Shown here: positions 1 through 7,125 of the stretch, in pieces | How the letters are laid out: every line of letters starts with the position of its first letter | How positions within the stretch are numbered: position 1 is the stretch's first letter | IMG/VR virus record: IMGVR_UViG_3300042568_000965 | Location: 1 to 52,058 of that record | From: a virus | DNA length: 52,058 nucleotides | Strand: one strand, 5' to 3' | Notes under the pieces: generated by a model | The model's input: only the letters and a program-made list of their open reading frames with translations | Databases searched by the model: none | Told to the model about the DNA's origin: nothing | Position numbers and translations under genes: made by a program

Positions 1-80
1 TAAATTACCGTCAGATTCCATTAAAATAAAATATTTATATAATAAATACTTAAAAAGTTTAATTAATTAAATTTTATTTG

Positions 81-88
81 TATATTTG
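81..88 (+). promoter_or_regulatory. Host-like promoter for tmRNA
   Basis: TATATTTG matches the Bacteroidota -7 element TAnnTTTG and lies 27 bases before the mature tmRNA 5' end. The -33 region is only loosely TTTG-like. Confidence 0.6.
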
Positions 89-114
89 TATTGTAAAAGT
101 TCATTGAAAATATT

Positions 115-498
115 GGGGGTAAAAATGGTATTGACTGGCATTGTTAATTGTTCGGGGCACGCAGTGAGAAGATTCCTATCACTTAAATCTACGGATTCAA
201 ATTTTAGACGGCAACGTACTAGACAAAATGGCGACTATCGGTTTAATCCGTGAAAACGCTGAAGTTGTAGCTTAATAGTTAAGAAACAACAACGGGTCGG
301 TGAGTGTATAACCCAGGAACAGAAGCTCTTTAGGGGTTGAAAAATGACTGAACCCTAAATCGAGTCGTCCATTGGTTGTTAGTTTACGATGGTGAAGAAC
401 AAACTAAATATTTTGGAATGTTAGAAAACATTATCCTAAGCGTGTAGTCCTTAATAGTTAAGGTGAACAACACGGCGGTTCGACCCCGCCTACCTCCA
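115..498 (+). ncRNA. ssrA: tmRNA (transfer-messenger RNA)
   Basis: Rescues stalled ribosomes by acting first as tRNA-Ala and then as an mRNA for a degradation tag. The 5' GGGGGTA (115-121) pairs with 3' TACCTCC (491-497); the third pair is G-U, the alanine identity element. Discriminator is A498 and CCA is not encoded. GGTATTGAC near the 5' end resembles the conserved GGUUUCGAC of tmRNA, and a T arm GGCGG/TTCGACC/CCGCC is present. A reading frame from GGC at 210 to TAA-TAG at 273-278 gives a tag ending RENAEVVA; if the resume codon is 210 the tag is 21 residues. The resume codon is my inference from the preceding TTTTAGAC and could be later. The VVA ending differs from the LAA usual in bacterial tags. 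SmpB is the next gene, convergent. Carried by some large phages, but seldom together with SmpB. Confidence 0.95.
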
Positions 499-502
499 CT
501 TT

Positions 503-533
503 AAACCCTTACCTCCACAGGTAGGGGTTTTTT
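503..533 (+). terminator. tmRNA terminator
   Basis: A perfect 12-bp stem (503-514 with 519-530, one G-U pair) and a 4-base loop are followed by a T run. It starts five bases after the tmRNA discriminator. Confidence 0.9.
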
Positions 534-552
534 ATTTGACGTTATAATAAAT

Positions 553-574
553 AAAAAAACCACCCGAAGGTGGT
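553..574 (-). terminator. smpB terminator
   Basis: ACCACC (559-564), loop CGAA, GGTGGT (569-574), followed on the minus strand by seven T. It lies just after the smpB stop codon. Confidence 0.88.
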
Positions 575-588
575 CTGTTATCTGAACT

Positions 589-1023
589 TTAAATATTTCT
601 TTTCATATCCCGATCAATGTCTCGATTTTTAATTGATTCTCTTTTATCGTAAAGTTTCTTACCTCGACCTAAAACAATTTCTATTTTAATCAAACCTCTG
701 TCATTAATGAAAATTCTATACGGAATAATTGCTAATCCTTTTATTAATTGATTCTCTAATTTTCTTAATTCTTTTTTCTTGAGTAATAATTTTCTATCCC
801 TATTGGTTTCGTGGAAAGTTCCATACCCATAATCTGAAATATTCATTCCTTTAACAAATAATTCACCATTACTAAAATAACAATAACTCTCTGAAATTGA
901 GGCTTTATTTTCCCTAATAGATTTTACCTCAGACCCAATTAATTGAATTCCCGCAATTTCGGTTTGGATAAATTCGTATTCAAACTTTACTTTTTTATTA
1001 ACTATATTAACCGAATGTTTCAT
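589..1023 (-). CDS. smpB: SmpB, tmRNA-binding protein
   Basis: Binds the tRNA-like domain of tmRNA and delivers it to stalled ribosomes. The 144 residues cover the whole family: N-terminal beta-barrel start NKKVKFEYEF, the conserved GSEVKSIRENKASISESY block, RKLLLKKKELRKL, and the near C-terminal ARGKKLYDKRE-type motif, here GRGKKLYDKRESIKNRD. The C-terminal tail is basic (RDMKRNI) and shorter than in many bacteria. The start is fixed by the promoter, whose -7 element ends only four bases before the ATG, so the mRNA is leaderless or nearly so. It faces the tmRNA gene tail to tail, making a complete trans-translation module in about 0.9 kb. Assignment is secure; the phage origin is inferred from context. 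Confidence 0.97.
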   Translation of the reverse strand: MKHSVNIVNKKVKFEYEFIQTEIAGIQLIGSEVKSIRENKASISESYCYFSNGELFVKGMNISDYGYGTFHETNRDRKLLLKKKELRKLENQLIKGLAIIPYRIFINDRGLIKIEIVLGRGKKLYDKRESIKNRDIDRDMKRNI

Positions 1024-1027
1024 TAAA

Positions 1028-1035
1028 CAAAGATA
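1028..1035 (-). promoter_or_regulatory. Host-like promoter of smpB
   Basis: TATCTTTG (minus strand) fits TAnnTTTG and ends four bases before the smpB ATG. No clear -33 TTTG is visible. Confidence 0.7.
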
Positions 1036-1071
1036 AGAATTTTTTTATATATTATTTGATTTTTTTTTAAT

Positions 1072-1116
1072 AAAAAAAGAGGGAAGAATTGATGGCTACT
1101 CAAATTCTTCCCTCTT
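1072..1116 (-). terminator. Terminator of the tRNA/structured RNA unit
   Basis: A perfect 13-bp inverted repeat (1078-1090 and 1103-1115, AGAGGGAAGAATT type) with a 12-base loop, followed on the minus strand by seven T. It closes the minus-strand transcript that contains the tRNA. Confidence 0.92.
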
Positions 1117-2485
1117 AGCCGTGAACTCTGTCATTCAGTAAGTTCGACCTGATAATCCAATGAGTGAAATCGGATTGACACTTTGACGTTAGTGATGACC
1201 AGTATACATTAGAACGTTTGTGTTTTTATCGGATTTTTATCATCACTTGAAAAAACCCCTGTGGTTATCACAAAAAATCCACACCTTAAAAAAACATAGT
1301 TTTAGTCTTTTTCATCCATTCACCCATTGATTAGTCATACTAAGGACTTTTATTGGGGTTCGTTTGTTTTTTATGGTTTCAAATCTCAGTTAGAAACTTG
1401 GTGAACAAATACGAATCTAAATCATACACACATTAAAGAACTGAACCTATTTTTTTGATGTCATAACTTTAAACTCATTCACATCGAGTGTATTGGTTAA
1501 ACACTACTTAACTGGAGTCACTTGGTAGCGAGCGATGGAATCGAACCATCCGTCTTTAGGTTATGAGCCTAACGAGTTACCATTTCTCCGGCTCGCACTA
1601 TAATTTAGGCTGAGATTACACCTATTTGTGAGAACCTTTACAAGTATTATTGTTTCCCTTGTTATCCACTCCCTTTTGAAGAGTATTTCTCAATGACGGT
1701 CTTTTAAGTTTACCACTCTTTGAGGTATCAATTACTCTCTCATTACTCAACTCTCTTCGAGGACGCCTCCCCAACACATTCTTGCGGAATTAGAGGTTTT
1801 TGGTAAGAATACACTCAGACTTGGGGTCTTTGTGTGCAATGAACGGCTCATTACTATGTAGTCACCTTTCATCGATACCTGATAGACACTTTTCCTTTGA
1901 ACAAATTTTTAGTTTATTTAAGTACGTGTCGTGGATGTGTCGAAGTAGTGGTCTATCGTAAGCTCAGTCATCTTTTGAACAACCGAATACTTGACTACTC
2001 CGTGAGATGTCCCCATCTCCATTTTTTAAGTTTACTTCATACCACAACCTTGGTGGGTTGTTAGTAAGGATATTAGCGACACCACTCGTTCTCCATCTTA
2101 CCTTTCGGTTTTAAGTCCACTCTTAAATTGGAACCCGTAATCATATGATTAGATAATCACACTTTTTACTTGATTCCTATGGGTTATTCTTATTGTTCTT
2201 CCGAACTCAACCAAACAATCCACATTGCTTGGTCATTAAACCACTTTCCCTAAAGCGTTGCCCTCAGTACTAAAGGTCTAATGATATCCCACTTGTATAC
2301 TCGAGCTCAGTTTCCCAAACCGCAGAACCACTAACACAAGTGACCCCACTTTATCCTACTTTCGTAGTTTATTTAACGACCATATACGGCCGATTATCGT
2401 TTCTCGAGTTATCATCACTCCGAAGAGTTACTTTCACCCGATGGATAATTCACTATTTCAAAGAACCTATCGGACATTCCCGATT
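1117..2485 (-). ncRNA. Long structured non-coding RNA transcript, candidate ornate phage RNA
   Basis: About 1.37 kb between four tandem promoters and a terminator with no convincing gene except a tRNA. On the minus strand it holds many hairpins: ACCAAGCAAT/ATTGTTTGGT with loop GTGG (2210-2233, 10 bp), GTTC-GGAA-GAAC (2195-2206), ACC-GAAA-GGT (2100-2109), GAGATG-GGGA-CATCTC (2004-2019), ACAACC/GGTTGT (2044-2061), a 14-base palindrome at 2138-2151, CGGTTT-GGG-AAACTG (2308-2322) nested inside CACTTGT/ACAAGTG (2290-2296 with 2336-2342), and AGTGATGA/TCATCACT (1191-1198 with 1240-1247). Three loops are GNRA. Base composition is less AT-rich than nearby genes. Large ornate RNAs of the GOLLD and ROOL classes are known from phages and lie next to tRNAs, so that is the leading guess; the class is not proven. 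Short ORFs exist here but look accidental. Confidence 0.6.
1523..1597 (-). tRNA. tRNA, anticodon CAT (Met or Ile2)
   Basis: Reverse strand folds as a cloverleaf: acceptor strand GCGAGC with GCTCGC, D stem GAG/CTC with GG in the loop, anticodon stem TTAGG/CCTAA around CTCATAA, five-base variable loop, T stem GATGG/CCATC with TTCGATT. The CCA end is encoded (1523-1525). The first acceptor pair is a T-T mismatch, but the anticodon stem lacks the three G-C pairs of initiators, so an elongator Met or lysidine-type Ile tRNA is more likely. It lies inside the long structured transcript. Confidence 0.93.
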
Positions 2486-2492
2486 TGTTTCA

Positions 2493-2775
2493 CAAAGTTA
2501 AGAAGAATTTTTTAATTTGTCAAATTTTTCTTAAACTTTTTTTGAGAGTTGTATCTTAATCGTTCTCATTCTCATTTCCTTTACAAAGATAAGAAGAATT
2601 TTTCAGTTTTCCAAATTTTTCTCAAACTTTTTTCAAAGAACCCATCAGATATTTCTGATTTCTTTTACAAAGATAGGTATTTTTTTTCAAACCACCAAAT
2701 CTTTTTTTCACTTTTTTAAAGAACCATTTGGGAAAATATAAATATATGTCTTTTCTCAAATGTTTTACAAAGATA
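2493..2775 (-). promoter_or_regulatory. Four tandem host-like promoters (P1-P4) with boxA-like elements
   Basis: Minus-strand -7 elements lie at 2768-2775, 2668-2675, 2584-2591 (all TATCTTTG) and 2493-2500 (TAACTTTG), each with TTG or TTTG 19-20 bp upstream and long A/T tracts. They are 84-100 bp apart. GGTTCTTT(G/A)AA follows P1, P2 and P4 and resembles boxA antitermination sites of rRNA leaders; a further GTTCTTTAA lies near 1432. The arrangement imitates a host rRNA/tRNA operon promoter and drives the tRNA and structured RNA. Confidence 0.8.
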
Positions 2776-2884
2776 CAAAAAATATTTAATTAAACAACAT
2801 TTTCATAAAAAAATATATATTTTGTTGACTTCTTTGGGTTTTATAACTATTTATTTGACATATAATAAACAAATAAAAAAAACT

Positions 2885-3070
2885 ATGAAAAAATTAATTT
2901 TATCTTTATCGATTTTAACGTTAACATTAACATCTTGTGGTGGTGGAAAAACTGAAGAAGTTCCTGCGGTTGATTCAACTATTGTTGTAGCTGTTGATAC
3001 TACTAAAGTTTCTGTTGATACTGCAGTTGTTGAAACGTCAACCGTTGTTGCTACTGAAGTTACAAAATAA
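2885..3070 (+). CDS. Small lipoprotein
   Basis: 61 residues starting MKKLILSLSILTLTLTSC, a lipoprotein signal peptide with lipobox LTSC; the cysteine is followed by GGGKTEE. The mature part is a low-complexity chain of V-D-T/S-T repeats (VDSTIVV, VDTTKV, VDTAVV). Similar small Val/Asp/Thr-rich lipoproteins are common in Flavobacteriia, so it may be host derived. The first possible ATG upstream (2822) would place residues before the signal peptide and is unlikely. Probably exported and anchored in a host membrane; the function is unknown. Confidence 0.8.
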   Translation: MKKLILSLSILTLTLTSCGGGKTEEVPAVDSTIVVAVDTTKVSVDTAVVETSTVVATEVTK

Positions 3071-3097
3071 TGGAATATATTTTCTATTAGAAACTGA

Positions 3098-3120
3098 AAA
3101 TCCCTCGTTTGGAGGGATTT
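3098..3120 (+). terminator. Terminator of the lipoprotein gene
   Basis: AAATCCCTC, loop GTTTG, GAGGGATTT, then more T. It can also work in the other direction for the convergent gene. Confidence 0.85.
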
Positions 3121-3122
3121 TT

Positions 3123-3764
3123 TTATTTTAACAACATTTTAATTCTATCGATTTCTTCTTTTAATTTCACATTTTCAGAAGTCTCTTCTTTTTCTTTTTT
3201 ATCGGGATTCCCCTTAAACGCCATTGTACCCAACTTAAATAATTCGGAAGGTACACCCACTAACCAATCTTTAGCGATACTATCAGTATTAGATGAACGG
3301 CTATTTGTATTATTTTCAACATTACCTTTATCTTCCTTATCTTTCTTATTTTCTTTTTTATCCACCCCCTTGTCTTTATCATCAGATAACGATAAAAAAG
3401 AATCTACCATAACTTCATTTGAATTATCGTCCAATATTGTATAATAAGCGCTCTTATCATCTGAGACATCACCAATAACATCTCCTTTCGATATATTTAT
3501 TTGTGAGTTAGCTGATATGTAAAACGGATCTTTATTAACATTACAAATAACCGAATAAAAATATTTACCACCTACCCTATGTCTTATTATAAATCTATTA
3601 TCCTTTTCACTACCACAAATTGAAATTTTGTCATCATCGATGATTGTACCGTTATATGGTGAAACAACTTTATTAGAATCTGTTGGAGTTAATTTAACGG
3701 TTTTTGTTGACGTTTCTTTAACTTTTGATTTTGGTATGGGGTTTATGAAATTGTCTTTTGACAT
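3123..3764 (-). CDS. Virion-type protein with M23/lipoyl-like beta domain
   Basis: 213 residues. Residues about 34-120 (VVSPYNGTIIDDD...RHRVGGKYFYSVICNVNKDPFYI...KGDVIGDV) follow the pattern of the lipoyl/M23 beta-barrel fold, but the zinc-binding His/Asp set of M23 peptidases is not evident, so enzymatic activity is doubtful. A charged Lys/Asp/Glu linker follows. The C-terminus EEIDRIKMLLK resembles that of the upstream protein (EEIKRIKNLL). Its ATG overlaps the stop of that gene (TAATG), so the two are translationally coupled. The role is unknown; a structural part is likely from the company it keeps. Confidence 0.75.
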   Translation of the reverse strand: MSKDNFINPIPKSKVKETSTKTVKLTPTDSNKVVSPYNGTIIDDDKISICGSEKDNRFIIRHRVGGKYFYSVICNVNKDPFYISANSQINISKGDVIGDVSDDKSAYYTILDDNSNEVMVDSFLSLSDDKDKGVDKKENKKDKEDKGNVENNTNSRSSNTDSIAKDWLVGVPSELFKLGTMAFKGNPDKKEKEETSENVKLKEEIDRIKMLLK

Positions 3765-4171
3765 TATAATAAATTTTTAATTCTTTTTATTTCTTCATCA
3801 ACTGAACCATAAACAACGCCTTTTAAAAGGTCCGCAGCAAAGTTACTACCTGAAGTAGATGTTCCCGTGGTATTTGTACCTGATAGCCCGGATAAACTAA
3901 TAGTATTTTGTTTATTTTGTTGAGGAAATTCTTTATTAAAATTTACCCAGAATTTATACATTACAGAATTTGTGTTATTAGTCCAGTTATCAAAATCTGA
4001 TTTAACCTCTAACAAGTTTGGTTCATCTTTAACTAAAGTTAATCCTGAGGCAAGACTCTTTATCCGGTCTCTTTTATCACCTAAATTAGTAATTGTCGCA
4101 CCACTAGTTGATGATGAGAATATCGGATTAGAAATTTCTTCATTTAGATTAAAGAAATTATTTAATTTCAT
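3764..4171 (-). CDS. Hypothetical virion-type protein with C-terminal EEIKRIKNLL tail
   Basis: 135 residues, no recognised domain. It opens MKLNNFFNLNEEIS, containing an L-N-E triplet like the terminal I/L-x-E elements found elsewhere in the window. The middle is rich in Ser, Thr and Asn, with a TGTSTSGSN stretch. It ends VDEEIKRIKNLL, shared with its downstream neighbour. It overlaps both neighbours by a base or more in one operon (4503 to 3123). A packaged or structural protein is a guess. Confidence 0.7.
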   Translation of the reverse strand: MKLNNFFNLNEEISNPIFSSSTSGATITNLGDKRDRIKSLASGLTLVKDEPNLLEVKSDFDNWTNNTNSVMYKFWVNFNKEFPQQNKQNTISLSGLSGTNTTGTSTSGSNFAADLLKGVVYGSVDEEIKRIKNLL

Positions 4172-4503
4172 TATTTAGCCATTCGTAAAAATTTATTCTC
4201 TTCTTTAAGTTTTTCATTGTCTTTTCTTAAAAAATCTACTTCAACCTCTAGTTTTGATACTTGTGCGGTAAGGGCTAAAATACTTTCTCTCATTGTGTCT
4301 TTCTCTCTCGATGATTCTAATAATAATGTTTCTAATTTTAATACTCTATCCTTTAAATCATCTCTGAACATTCTTCCGTCTTTCGAATCATCTTCCTCTT
4401 TTTTCGCTTTTAATAACATTCTTTTTTCATAGAATTTCCAAGCCGCGGTTGATGTTAGTACGGTTATTAATGTAATAAATATTGTATAAATTTGTTGTTC
4501 CAT
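4171..4503 (-). CDS. Membrane-anchored coiled-coil protein
   Basis: 110 residues. A single N-terminal membrane segment (about residues 4-22, IYTIFITLITVLTSTAAW) is followed by a charged heptad-rich coiled coil to the end. This is the layout of inner-membrane spanins, but also of other small phage membrane proteins, and no lysis gene is adjacent. First gene of a three-gene minus-strand operon with overlapping stops and starts; an ATATTTATA box lies 33 bases upstream. Confidence 0.7.
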   Translation of the reverse strand: MEQQIYTIFITLITVLTSTAAWKFYEKRMLLKAKKEEDDSKDGRMFRDDLKDRVLKLETLLLESSREKDTMRESILALTAQVSKLEVEVDFLRKDNEKLKEENKFLRMAK

Positions 4504-4535
4504 TAATATGTTTTTTAATATGAATTTATGTATTA

Positions 4536-4544
4536 TATAAATAT
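4536..4544 (-). promoter_or_regulatory. ATATTTATA box (candidate late promoter)
   Basis: ATATTTATA on the minus strand, upstream of the 4503-3123 operon. One of a recurring set before virion-like genes. Confidence 0.45.
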
Positions 4545-4582
4545 TTACTTTTAGATAAAAAACCTTATATAAAAAATATTAA

Positions 4583-7075
4583 TTAAGGTCCAATTTTCGC
4601 CCAATCTGTTGAAGTATTTCCTGTATAACCCCACCAACCTTTTGATGTTATGTAAGCGCCAGTACCACCTGTAATATAAACTATTAAACCCTCAACCGCT
4701 GTTATAGATTCCGCGTCAGTCGCACTCATTCTTGGTGGTAAAAACCCTTGAGTTGTTGAGTCTATTTGAAGAGCGGACGATGCGTTTATAGATGATGTTC
4801 CGATTCCCAACTGACCTGTTATTGTGACTTCTGAATTTTTTGCAACTAATAAATTACTCCTATTAGTGCCATTTGTTCCGTTACCAATAATGAAAGTTCC
4901 TTCATCTGTTTCACCTGTTAAATTGAATTTACCTATTACGTGTTGGTAATCTCCGTTAGATATTGTTCCATAACCTTCTGTATGGGAGTATTCTCCATTA
5001 GATATCGTTTCTCTTCCTTCGGCGTGGGAACCATCACTTACCGATGTAGTTAAATAACCCTCCGAATGAGAGTGATTACCATACGAGATGGTACTATCCC
5101 CCTCCGAATGAGAATAATCCCCAGCCGATTTAGTATTATACCCTTCAGCGTGAGAGGAATAACCAATAGATTTATTTTCTTCACCTTCAGAATGAGAATA
5201 TTCACCGAATACATAAGTAGCGTAAATACTATTTAAATTATCTAATGGTGCAACATAATTACCTGTTGTAAGTCCGGTATTATATAATGTTATTATAAAA
5301 TCAGGTGAAGAAAAACTAGTTCCACTAATTTCATAAATTTGATTTACAGAACCATCACGTAAAATAACTTCATTACCACCACCACCAAATTCTGAAGTTA
5401 AATCAATGTCTAAATTAATCGTAATTACACCATTAGTAATTGTTTTTATTTCGAAAGCTTTCCATCCTGAATATGTTATTCTTCCTTCTGAATGTGACCC
5501 ATCACTTACCGCTATTGTTAGTTTACCCTCGGAATGTGAGTAGTCACTAATAGATTGGGTTTCAGTTCCTTCAGAGTGGGATGCCACACCAAAAGATTTG
5601 GTTCTTTGACCTTCAGAATGTGAAAATCTTCCGAGTGACATAACTGCATTAGTTATGTTTTCCGCACCGCCTTCGGAATGAGAACCAAATCCCACCGCAA
5701 TTGTATTATGTCCTTCAGAATGTGTATATGTGCCGTTAGTAATATTAGCAAATTCACTAAAAAGATTCTCTATATCGGAAACCGAGCTTGATGAAGTAAC
5801 ATTATCGTAAAGTTGTATTAAAGTTTGTCCTAGTCCCGAATCATATGTTACACCTGAAACGGTATATATATTACCATTACCAAATATCACTTGAGAACCT
5901 AAACCACCAAATTCTGAAGTCGCGTCACCGTATTCGGATGATAAACTTATTAGTCCGTTAGTACAAGTCATAGTAAAACCTTTCCATCCTGACCTGGTGT
6001 TATAACCTTCCGAATGTGAATTTTGACCTATAGATATCGTTTCACTACCTTCAGAATGAGAATATGAACCTATTGATTGAGTACCCTTTCCTTCAGAATG
6101 TGAATACGAACCGGTTGATGTTGTTAGTCTACCCTCAGAATGCGAACCTTCACCAACTGAAATTGTTCCTATTCCTTCAGAATGAGAAACCTGCCCAATC
6201 GAGATGTTGTCAGATCCTTCAGAATGTGAGCCTTCGCCTAAAGATAGGTTGCCGCCAGATTTTCTATTACCGCCTTCAGAATGTGTGAATTCACCAAAAT
6301 ATGTTGTTGCTGAAACACTATTTAAATTATTTATATCAACAACATAATAAGCCTCGCCATTTATTGAGGTATTTGTTAAATTAATTTGAAAATTCGGTGA
6401 AGAATAGGATATTGAATTATAACTCTCGATATGAAGATAATTAAATTGGTCAACATACACTACCTTATCTGAAGATGTAAATTCCGATGTATAATCGGTT
6501 CCACCTGTCAATATAATAACCCCATCAACAATTGTATTTGCCGAAATCCCTGAAAAAGCTTTAAACCCTGAGATATTATCATAACCTTCAGAATGTGAAT
6601 AATATCCTATTGAGGTTGTTCCGCTACCTTCAGAATGTGAACCATAACCAATAGATAAAGTGTTACCACCCTCAGCATGAGAATAATCACCGGAAGATGT
6701 AACACCATCCCCGAACGCCAAACTTAAAGTTCCCGAAGAGGATGACCCATTTGATTGAACTTCATCCCATATTGTTATTGGACTACATCCGTGAACATTA
6801 GTCACATAAAAATCAGTAACGCAACCTATAGTTGTTGCCGAAATTGTGTTTGCAGTTAAACCTCCAGTAAAATTGGTTGCGCCTGAAACGGTTCCACCTG
6901 TGAAAGAAAATGATAAACCACTTAAAATATAATCTCTAACCTCAGTTAAATGAGTGTTTTTTGTTACACCTGTAAAAGGTGAATCATAATAATTAACTAT
7001 AACTAAAAGATCATCATTCGTATATCCCGTTGGTCCTACAGACGGTAAAGTACTAATTGGTATAGGTATTGGCAT
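4583..7075 (-). CDS. Trimeric tail-fibre/adhesin with SHSEG head repeats
   Basis: 830 residues. After an N-terminal attachment region (about 1-120) the protein has 22 copies of H-[S/A/T]-E-G, spaced about 14 residues (G-x-x-SHSEG-x-x-T), as in YadA-like trimeric head domains. Three inserted beta-rich blocks of about 80-100 residues, each opening with G-F/W-K-A/G-F, interrupt the repeats (near 175-265, 365-455 and 545-640). The C-terminus (SSALQIDSTTQGFLPPRM...EGLIVYITGG) is typical of phage fibre ends. No signal peptide or membrane anchor, so it is a virion receptor-binding fibre rather than an autotransporter. The ATG touches one ATATTTATA box and a second box lies at 7090-7097. Confidence 0.88.
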   Translation of the reverse strand: MPIPIPISTLPSVGPTGYTNDDLLVIVNYYDSPFTGVTKNTHLTEVRDYILSGLSFSFTGGTVSGATNFTGGLTANTISATTIGCVTDFYVTNVHGCSPITIWDEVQSNGSSSSGTLSLAFGDGVTSSGDYSHAEGGNTLSIGYGSHSEGSGTTSIGYYSHSEGYDNISGFKAFSGISANTIVDGVIILTGGTDYTSEFTSSDKVVYVDQFNYLHIESYNSISYSSPNFQINLTNTSINGEAYYVVDINNLNSVSATTYFGEFTHSEGGNRKSGGNLSLGEGSHSEGSDNISIGQVSHSEGIGTISVGEGSHSEGRLTTSTGSYSHSEGKGTQSIGSYSHSEGSETISIGQNSHSEGYNTRSGWKGFTMTCTNGLISLSSEYGDATSEFGGLGSQVIFGNGNIYTVSGVTYDSGLGQTLIQLYDNVTSSSSVSDIENLFSEFANITNGTYTHSEGHNTIAVGFGSHSEGGAENITNAVMSLGRFSHSEGQRTKSFGVASHSEGTETQSISDYSHSEGKLTIAVSDGSHSEGRITYSGWKAFEIKTITNGVITINLDIDLTSEFGGGGNEVILRDGSVNQIYEISGTSFSSPDFIITLYNTGLTTGNYVAPLDNLNSIYATYVFGEYSHSEGEENKSIGYSSHAEGYNTKSAGDYSHSEGDSTISYGNHSHSEGYLTTSVSDGSHAEGRETISNGEYSHTEGYGTISNGDYQHVIGKFNLTGETDEGTFIIGNGTNGTNRSNLLVAKNSEVTITGQLGIGTSSINASSALQIDSTTQGFLPPRMSATDAESITAVEGLIVYITGGTGAYITSKGWWGYTGNTSTDWAKIGP

Positions 7076-7089
7076 ATAAATATTTTACC

Positions 7090-7097
7090 ATAAATAT
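7090..7097 (-). promoter_or_regulatory. ATATTTAT box upstream of the fibre gene
   Basis: ATATTTAT on the minus strand 14 bases before a second copy (7075-7083) that overlaps the fibre start codon. Confidence 0.4.
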
Positions 7098-7125
7098 ATG
7101 GTTAGTTACTTATATGTGAATAAAA

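Noticed and set aside
1523-1597. Initiator tRNA because of the unpaired first position
   Set aside because: The anticodon stem lacks the three consecutive G-C pairs of initiator tRNAs, and the mismatch is T-T, not C-A.
1660-2030. Minus-strand short frames of 34 and 41 codons and an open stretch of about 55 codons lacking ATG
   Set aside because: No promoter spacing, no family, and they cross the hairpins of the structured RNA. A small protein gene cannot be fully excluded.
1600-2440. Fragment of rRNA or RNase P RNA
   Set aside because: None of the universally conserved blocks of 16S, 23S or RNase P RNA was found by eye on either strand.
4583-7075. Regular repeats that could suggest a CRISPR array
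   Set aside because: Repeats are coding, about 42 bases apart with variable third positions, and encode SHSEG protein repeats.
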